Source of the DNA: CAZADA01 sp964568975
GTDB lineage: Bacteria; Pseudomonadota; Alphaproteobacteria; Caulobacterales; Maricaulaceae
Assembly: GCA_964568975.1 (NCBI GenBank)
Contig: CAZMSO010000002.1
Coordinates: 62,001 to 126,000, forward strand
Direction of reading: 5' to 3'
Length of the DNA: 64,000 bases
The position numbers were made by a program, and so were the translations under genes. Below, piece after piece: positions 60,058-64,000 of the stretch. How positions within the stretch are numbered: the stretch's first letter is position 1; each line of letters begins with the position of its first letter. The notes beneath the pieces are model-generated. The model was not told the origin of the DNA. It saw only the letters and a program-made list of their open reading frames with translations, and searched no databases.

Positions 60058-60732
60058 TCAGCGGGTGTACGTCAGCGCGTCCAAGTTTTCCTCTTCATAG
60101 AGGATCATGGTTTTGACCATCAGCATGTTGAGCCGGTCCGCCTCATCGGCGTTGCCCCGCTCTTGCTCAAAATCGGCCCAGCCATTGAGGACCTCGACTT
60201 GGCCGGAGTATTCGTGCGCCTCCTCATAGCCGTAAAGGGCGCGGCGGTACTCATCCTCGGCGGCGTCGAGATTGCCCCGTTCAGCAGCGACGCTGGCGAG
60301 CATAAAATGCAAGCGCGCCTGTTCCGGCAAATCCGTCAGCATCTCATAGCGGTTCAGCGCCGCGCCGTAATACTTCGCCGCCCAAAACCACTCGCTTTGA
60401 GCGGCGGCCACGCGGCCGAGCCGCTCAAAACTGTCGGCGGTGGCGCGCAAATCCCCACTGATCTCCGACAAGCGCAGCGCTGATTGATACCGTTCGCGCG
60501 CGCGCCCATAGCGCTCGCGCTCCATTAACACGTCGCCGATGCGGATAAGGGCGCGGATCTCCTCCTCCACAATAACGGCGGAGGCGTCGCTCCCAAAGAC
60601 GGGTTCAGGATCTGGCGGCGCGGGTTCAGACGGCGCCTCTTGAGCCGCGGCGGTCGTCGCCATCACGACCGCGCCAGCGGCGACGCCGGCCATGGTCAAC
60701 GCTTTCACCTTTGCGAGCGTTGTGACCACCAC
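60058..60732 (-). CDS. Exported tetratricopeptide-repeat protein
   Basis: 224 aa. Signal peptide about 1-30 (TLAKVKALTMAGVAAGAVVM), then about four TPR-like helical hairpins (ALIRIGDVLMERERYGRARER, SFERLGRVAAAQSEWFWAAKYY, LHFMLASVAAERGNLDAAEDEY). Probably a protein-protein interaction scaffold. The GTG at 60732 follows an 11-G run on this strand that can act as its ribosome site; GTG 60729 is an alternative. Lies between ubiB and ubiE, where no TPR gene is usual. Confidence 0.7.
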   Translation of the reverse strand: MVVTTLAKVKALTMAGVAAGAVVMATTAAAQEAPSEPAPPDPEPVFGSDASAVIVEEEIRALIRIGDVLMERERYGRARERYQSALRLSEISGDLRATADSFERLGRVAAAQSEWFWAAKYYGAALNRYEMLTDLPEQARLHFMLASVAAERGNLDAAEDEYRRALYGYEEAHEYSGQVEVLNGWADFEQERGNADEADRLNMLMVKTMILYEEENLDALTYTR

Positions 60733-60733
60733 G

Positions 60734-60744
60734 CCCCCCCCCCC
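60734..60744. repeat. 11-base C/G homopolymer before the TPR gene
   Basis: Eleven C on the plus strand (G on the coding strand), 1-2 bases from the proposed GTG start. Such a tract is prone to length change by slippage and would alter the distance from ribosome site to start codon. Confidence 0.85.
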
Positions 60745-60860
60745 ACTCCGTCGCCCCCGCGAACACTCAGTATCAGCGTCGGCTCGTCGCCGCATTCCCC
60801 GCGATAGGCTCGTCACGCCAGGCGGCGGGAATATGGCGGTCCCGCTATCTGCGCTGAAAA

Positions 60861-61694
60861 TTAACGAGGACGCCAGCCCTGATGCAAGGCCGCGACGCCT
60901 CCGGAAAAGTTTGTCACCGCAACTCTGTGGAAACCCGCCGCGTCCAGCTCGCGTGCGAAGGCCTCTTGGTCGGGGAAGCGGCGAATGGACTCCACCAAAT
61001 AGCGGTAGCTGGCCTCATCATCGGCGATCATGCCGCCGAGGCGCGGAATAACGTGCTGGGACCAGGGCTGGTAAAGCGAATCGAGCGCGGCCGTGGTCGG
61101 CCGCGAAAACTCCAAGCACACAAACCGCCCGCCCGGCTTCAGCACCCGCTTCATCTCCGCCAGGGCTGCGGCGCGGTCGGTGACGTTGCGAATTCCGAAG
61201 GCGATGGTCACGCAATCGACGGCGGCGTCCGGCAGCGGCAGCCGCTCCGCGTCGCCGACCACCCACATCGGCTCGCGGATGGGCGCTGCGCGGGCGAGCG
61301 CGCGGCCTTGAGCGCGCGCGGCGGTCCCCCGCGCCCGCCCCGCGCGCACCATGTGCTCATTAACGTCGATCACCACCGCGTCCGCCGGCGGCCCGCCGCG
61401 GCGCGCCGCGGCGCGCGCGCCGCGCGCGATCCACGCGCGCGCCACATCGCCGGTGCCGCCGGCCACGTCCGCCAGCCGTTCGCCCGGCTGAGGGTTGGCG
61501 CGCACAATCGTCATATCTTTCCACACGCGGTGGACGCCCAACGACATCACGTCGTTCATGAGGTCATAGCGGCGCGCGACGCGATCAAACACGCCGCGCA
61601 CGAGCCGCGCCTTCTCAGGCCGCGGCACGTCGTGGTCGCCAAAGCTGGCGACGTCGTCAGACAATGGCGGCGCGGAGTCGGGGGGGCTGGTCAT
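60861..61694 (-). CDS. ubiE: Demethylmenaquinone/demethoxy-ubiquinol C-methyltransferase UbiE
   Basis: 277 aa SAM methyltransferase in ubiquinone synthesis. Seen: VFDRVARRYDLMNDVMSLGVHRVWKD, RLADVAGGTGDVA (SAM loop), VIDVNEHM, VTIAFGIRNVTDRAAALAEM and the C-terminal FSGGVAALHQGW. A 25-residue Arg/Ala-rich stretch (about 101-125) interrupts the usual spacing after the SAM loop. ATG at 61694; upstream in-frame codons are unconserved. Confidence 0.93.
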   Translation of the reverse strand: MTSPPDSAPPLSDDVASFGDHDVPRPEKARLVRGVFDRVARRYDLMNDVMSLGVHRVWKDMTIVRANPQPGERLADVAGGTGDVARAWIARGARAAARRGGPPADAVVIDVNEHMVRAGRARGTAARAQGRALARAAPIREPMWVVGDAERLPLPDAAVDCVTIAFGIRNVTDRAAALAEMKRVLKPGGRFVCLEFSRPTTAALDSLYQPWSQHVIPRLGGMIADDEASYRYLVESIRRFPDQEAFARELDAAGFHRVAVTNFSGGVAALHQGWRPR

Positions 61695-61768
61695 GGATCG
61701 GCTTTTACCCCACATCGGCGGGCGTCGTCACGGGTGCGGCGCGCGCGATCTGAGAACGGATGTCGGCC

Positions 61769-62665
61769 ATGCCTGAATTGCCGGAGGTGGAGACAGTGCG
61801 CCGGGGTCTTGAGTCGGCGATGGCTGGCCGGCGACTTCTGAGCGTGAGCTTGGCGCGCGCGGATTTGCGGTTCCCGTTTCCTGAGAATTTTGCGGCGCGG
61901 CTCACGGGAACCGAGATCCGCAGCCTTGAGCGGCGCGGCAAGTATTTGCTGGCGCCGTTAGGGTCCGGTGAAACACTGCTTATGCATTTGGGAATGTCTG
62001 GCCGGTTCACGGTGGCGATGGGCGGCGATGGCGCGCCCGCCGCCGGCGCGCCCGCCGCCGGCGCTGTCGCGCAGGGCGCGTTCACGCAGGCGCGCGCGCT
62101 CGATCCTAAGCACGACCATGTGGTCTTTGAGCTCGACGCTGGCGCGCGGGTGACGTTCAACGATCCCCGTCGGTTCGGCTATATGGATTTGGCGCCGACC
62201 GCGACGCTGGCCGCGTGCCGCCATTTCGCCCGCTTAGGGCCGGAGCCGTTGTCGGCGGCGTTTGACGGGGCGGCCTTGACGCGGGCGCTGGCTGGACGCG
62301 CCGCGCCGATTAAGGCGGCGCTGCTTGATCAACGGGTCGTGGCGGGCCTCGGCAACATTTATGTGTGCGAGGCGCTTTTTCGCGCAGGGATTAACCCGCA
62401 ACGCCCAGCCGGCGCGCTCACGGCGCGTCAGGCGGCGCGCTTGGCGGAGGCGGTGAAAGCGGTGCTGGCGGACGCGATCGCCGCCGGCGGCTCCACGCTG
62501 CGCGATTACGCCCACGCCGACGGTTCGTTAGGCTATTTCCAGCACGCCTTCGCTGTTTATGGGCGCGAAGGCGCCGCGTGTGCGCGCGAAGGCTGCGCCG
62601 GCGCGGTGCGGCGGATCGTGCAAGCGAACCGATCGAGCTATTTTTGCCCCGTCTGCCAGCGCTGA
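61769..62665 (+). CDS. mutM: Formamidopyrimidine-DNA glycosylase
   Basis: 298 aa base-excision repair enzyme removing 8-oxoguanine. The ATG at 61769 is used because catalysis needs Pro as residue 2 (MPELPEVETVRRGL); a start 9 bases upstream would block it. Seen: HLGMSGRFTV, HDHVVFELD, QRVVAGLGNIYVCEALF-like turn and the zinc finger (CAREGCAGAV.. CPVCQR). A small Ala/Pro insert (APAAGAPAAGAV) encoded by a 15-base duplication lies before DHVVFEL. Divergent from ubiE. Confidence 0.95.
   Translation: MPELPEVETVRRGLESAMAGRRLLSVSLARADLRFPFPENFAARLTGTEIRSLERRGKYLLAPLGSGETLLMHLGMSGRFTVAMGGDGAPAAGAPAAGAVAQGAFTQARALDPKHDHVVFELDAGARVTFNDPRRFGYMDLAPTATLAACRHFARLGPEPLSAAFDGAALTRALAGRAAPIKAALLDQRVVAGLGNIYVCEALFRAGINPQRPAGALTARQAARLAEAVKAVLADAIAAGGSTLRDYAHADGSLGYFQHAFAVYGREGAACAREGCAGAVRRIVQANRSSYFCPVCQR
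62030..62059. repeat. 15-base tandem duplication inside mutM
   Basis: GGCGCGCCCGCCGCC occurs twice in direct succession (62030-62044 and 62045-62059), adding the peptide repeat APAAG in a surface-loop region of the enzyme. In frame, so tolerated. Confidence 0.8.
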
Positions 62666-62747
62666 GCGGCGCGGGGCCGGGGAAACAATTGCCGCGCCCC
62701 ACGACGCGGCGTACGGTCCGCGTCACGGTCCAAGGGGTGAAGGTGAC

Positions 62748-63206
62748 ATGATGCGCGCGCACCCGCGGCGCCGGGGACTTGCAAGTCTGTTGGCGGGCTT
62801 TGCGGCGGTGTTCATCGCCGGCGCGGGCGCGGCTCAAGCGCCCCTTTTCACGCGCCACATTGATGACTTGCCTCTGTTGGTCGGCTTAGCGGAGACCGTG
62901 GGCGGGCATGCGTTTGAAACCGCCGGCGGCCGGCTGGCGCGGGTGGTGGCGGAAGGCGGCGCGACGGCGTCGGAGGTGGCGGCGGCGTATGAGCCGGCGC
63001 TGACGGCCCTGGGCTGGCGGCGCGTCGCCGCGGCGCCGACGGCGGGGAACGGGGCGCTGGCGCTGGAGTTTCACCGGGCTGGCGAGCAGTTGACGATCAC
63101 GATCACGGAGCTGGGCGGCGGGCGCACCCGCGCGGCGTTTAATCTGCGTCCTTTAGGGGCCGGCGCGACGCCGGCGGGCGAGGGGAGTTTTGACGATGGC
63201 CTATGA
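62748..63206 (+). CDS. Small exported protein of unknown function
   Basis: 152 aa. Twin-Arg-like basic start and a hydrophobic segment (about 10-28, ending GAGAAQA) suggest export. The mature part reads HIDDLPLLVGLAETVGGHAF, then EVAAAYEPALTALGWRRV, which is like small periplasmic proteins near enoyl-CoA hydratase genes. ATG at 62748 after AAGGTGAC; its end overlaps the next gene by 11 bases. Confidence 0.65.
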   Translation: MMRAHPRRRGLASLLAGFAAVFIAGAGAAQAPLFTRHIDDLPLLVGLAETVGGHAFETAGGRLARVVAEGGATASEVAAAYEPALTALGWRRVAAAPTAGNGALALEFHRAGEQLTITITELGGGRTRAAFNLRPLGAGATPAGEGSFDDGL

Positions 63207-63972
63207 CAACATTCTCGTGGACACCGATGGCGGCGTGGCGGTGGTCACCCTCAACCGGCCCCAGAAGCTCAACGCGCTCAACAACGCGTTGACCTCGGAA
63301 TTGGCGCAAGCGCTGTCAGGCTTCGCCAAGGACGACGCGGTCCGGTGCGTCGTGCTCACTGGCTCTGAGAAGGCGTTCGCCGCCGGCGCCGACATTGAGG
63401 AGCTGCAGAGCCACACCTTCATTGGGCTTTATGAAAACGACCCCTTTGCGGAGACATGGGAGGCCCTGGCCCGGTTTCCTAAGCCCCTGATCGCGGCGGT
63501 CGCGGGCTACGCCCTCGGCGGCGGCTGTGAACTGGCGATGATGTGCGACTTCATTATCGCTGCGGAGAACGCGAAGTTCGGCCAGCCGGAGATCACCATC
63601 GGGGTGATGCCGGGCGCTGGCGGCACCCAGCGTCTGTCGCGGTTCGTCGGCAAAGCCAAAGCCATGGACATGTGCTTGACCGGTCGGATGATGGACGCCG
63701 CGGAGGCCGAACGCTGCGGTTTGGCGAGCCGGATCGTCGGCGTCGATGACTTGCGGGAGGAGGCGATGGAGGCCGCACGCAAAATTGCGTCCATGTCGCG
63801 ACCGATCGCGATGATGACGAAGGAGGCGGTCAACGCAGCGTTTGAAACCACCCTCGCCCAGGGCGTGCGGTTTGAGCGGCGCTTGTTCCACGCCATGTTC
63901 GCCACGGAAGACCAGGCGGAGGGGATGGCCGCCTTTGTGGCCAAGCGCACACCCCACTTCAAAGATCGGTGA
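63196..63972 (+). CDS. Enoyl-CoA hydratase/isomerase
   Basis: 258 aa crotonase-fold enzyme hydrating 2-enoyl-CoA in beta-oxidation. Both catalytic Glu are present: GYALGGGCELAMMCD and FGQPEITIGVMPGAGGTQRL; AFAAGADIEELQ forms the oxyanion hole. ATG at 63196 with GGGGAG upstream. In many alphaproteobacteria this gene is next to mutM and is followed by rpsT and dnaA, so the origin region may lie just outside. Confidence 0.93.
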   Translation: MAYDNILVDTDGGVAVVTLNRPQKLNALNNALTSELAQALSGFAKDDAVRCVVLTGSEKAFAAGADIEELQSHTFIGLYENDPFAETWEALARFPKPLIAAVAGYALGGGCELAMMCDFIIAAENAKFGQPEITIGVMPGAGGTQRLSRFVGKAKAMDMCLTGRMMDAAEAERCGLASRIVGVDDLREEAMEAARKIASMSRPIAMMTKEAVNAAFETTLAQGVRFERRLFHAMFATEDQAEGMAAFVAKRTPHFKDR

Positions 63973-64000
63973 GCGCGGCCGCGGCGGGTGTGACTTGATT

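Overview
The window is GC-rich chromosomal DNA from an alphaproteobacterium, probably of the Caulobacterales/Hyphomonadaceae-Parvularculaceae-Rhodobacterales side of the class. The evidence is gene order: tsaB-rimI-fur, miaB-phoH-ybeY-corC-lnt-XRE regulator-metK-trmB, rimP-nusA-ylxR-infB, truB-rpsO-pnp, fabI, fabB-fabA next to irr, and the mutM/ubiE/ubiB/coaBC/dut/moeB neighbourhood are all characteristic of that class. I saw no rRNA, tRNA, CRISPR array, prophage or insertion sequence. A run of 100 N (47962-48061) shows that this is a draft scaffold.

Bases 1-5595 hold a truncated copper chaperone, a DUF2333 protein, an exported metallo-beta-lactamase with the complete subclass B1 ligand set, an Fe-S scaffold protein, a RutE-like reductase and the tsaB-rimI pair. 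Bases 5603-9693 hold fur followed by a block that interrupts the usual fur-miaB order: a membrane ClpP-fold protein, a small His/Cys-rich exported protein and a TonB-dependent, probably metal-linked receptor. Bases 9896-18830 are a tightly packed RNA/translation/envelope cluster. A candidate control region lies before its XRE gene and another before metK.

Bases 18919-31535 carry a zinc metallopeptidase, a glutathione transferase, an exporter, the rimP-nusA-ylxR-infB operon (with a terminator-like hairpin in front and an extra membrane gene inside), DUF4174 and DUF4197 proteins, a desaturase and fabI. In 31550-41577 the genes pnp, rpsO and truB run on the minus strand and rbfA stands alone on the plus strand, so the usual infB-rbfA-truB-rpsO-pnp string has been rearranged here. 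fabB-fabA and divergent irr follow.

Bases 41591-50220 are the accessory part: an SH3 protein, an unrecognised two-gene membrane system (a coiled-coil protein with four membrane segments, overlapped by a VWA-like membrane-anchored protein), two metabolic oxidoreductases, a minisatellite at the assembly gap, and a minus-strand run of cysK, two small genes and a MoeB/ThiF protein. Bases 50262-63972 carry cysK, a VIT-family transporter, dut, coaBC, a MAPEG protein, a GNAT protein behind a doubled-palindrome promoter, a Doc toxin with an AbrB-like antitoxin, ubiB, a TPR protein whose start follows an 11-base homopolymer, ubiE, mutM and enoyl-CoA hydratase. In relatives the last of these is often followed by rpsT and dnaA, so the origin may lie just past the right edge.

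The most interesting items are the B1 metallo-beta-lactamase, the coiled-coil/VWA membrane pair, the palindromic control sites in front of metK, the DUF2306 gene and the GNAT gene, and the repeat that breaks the assembly.
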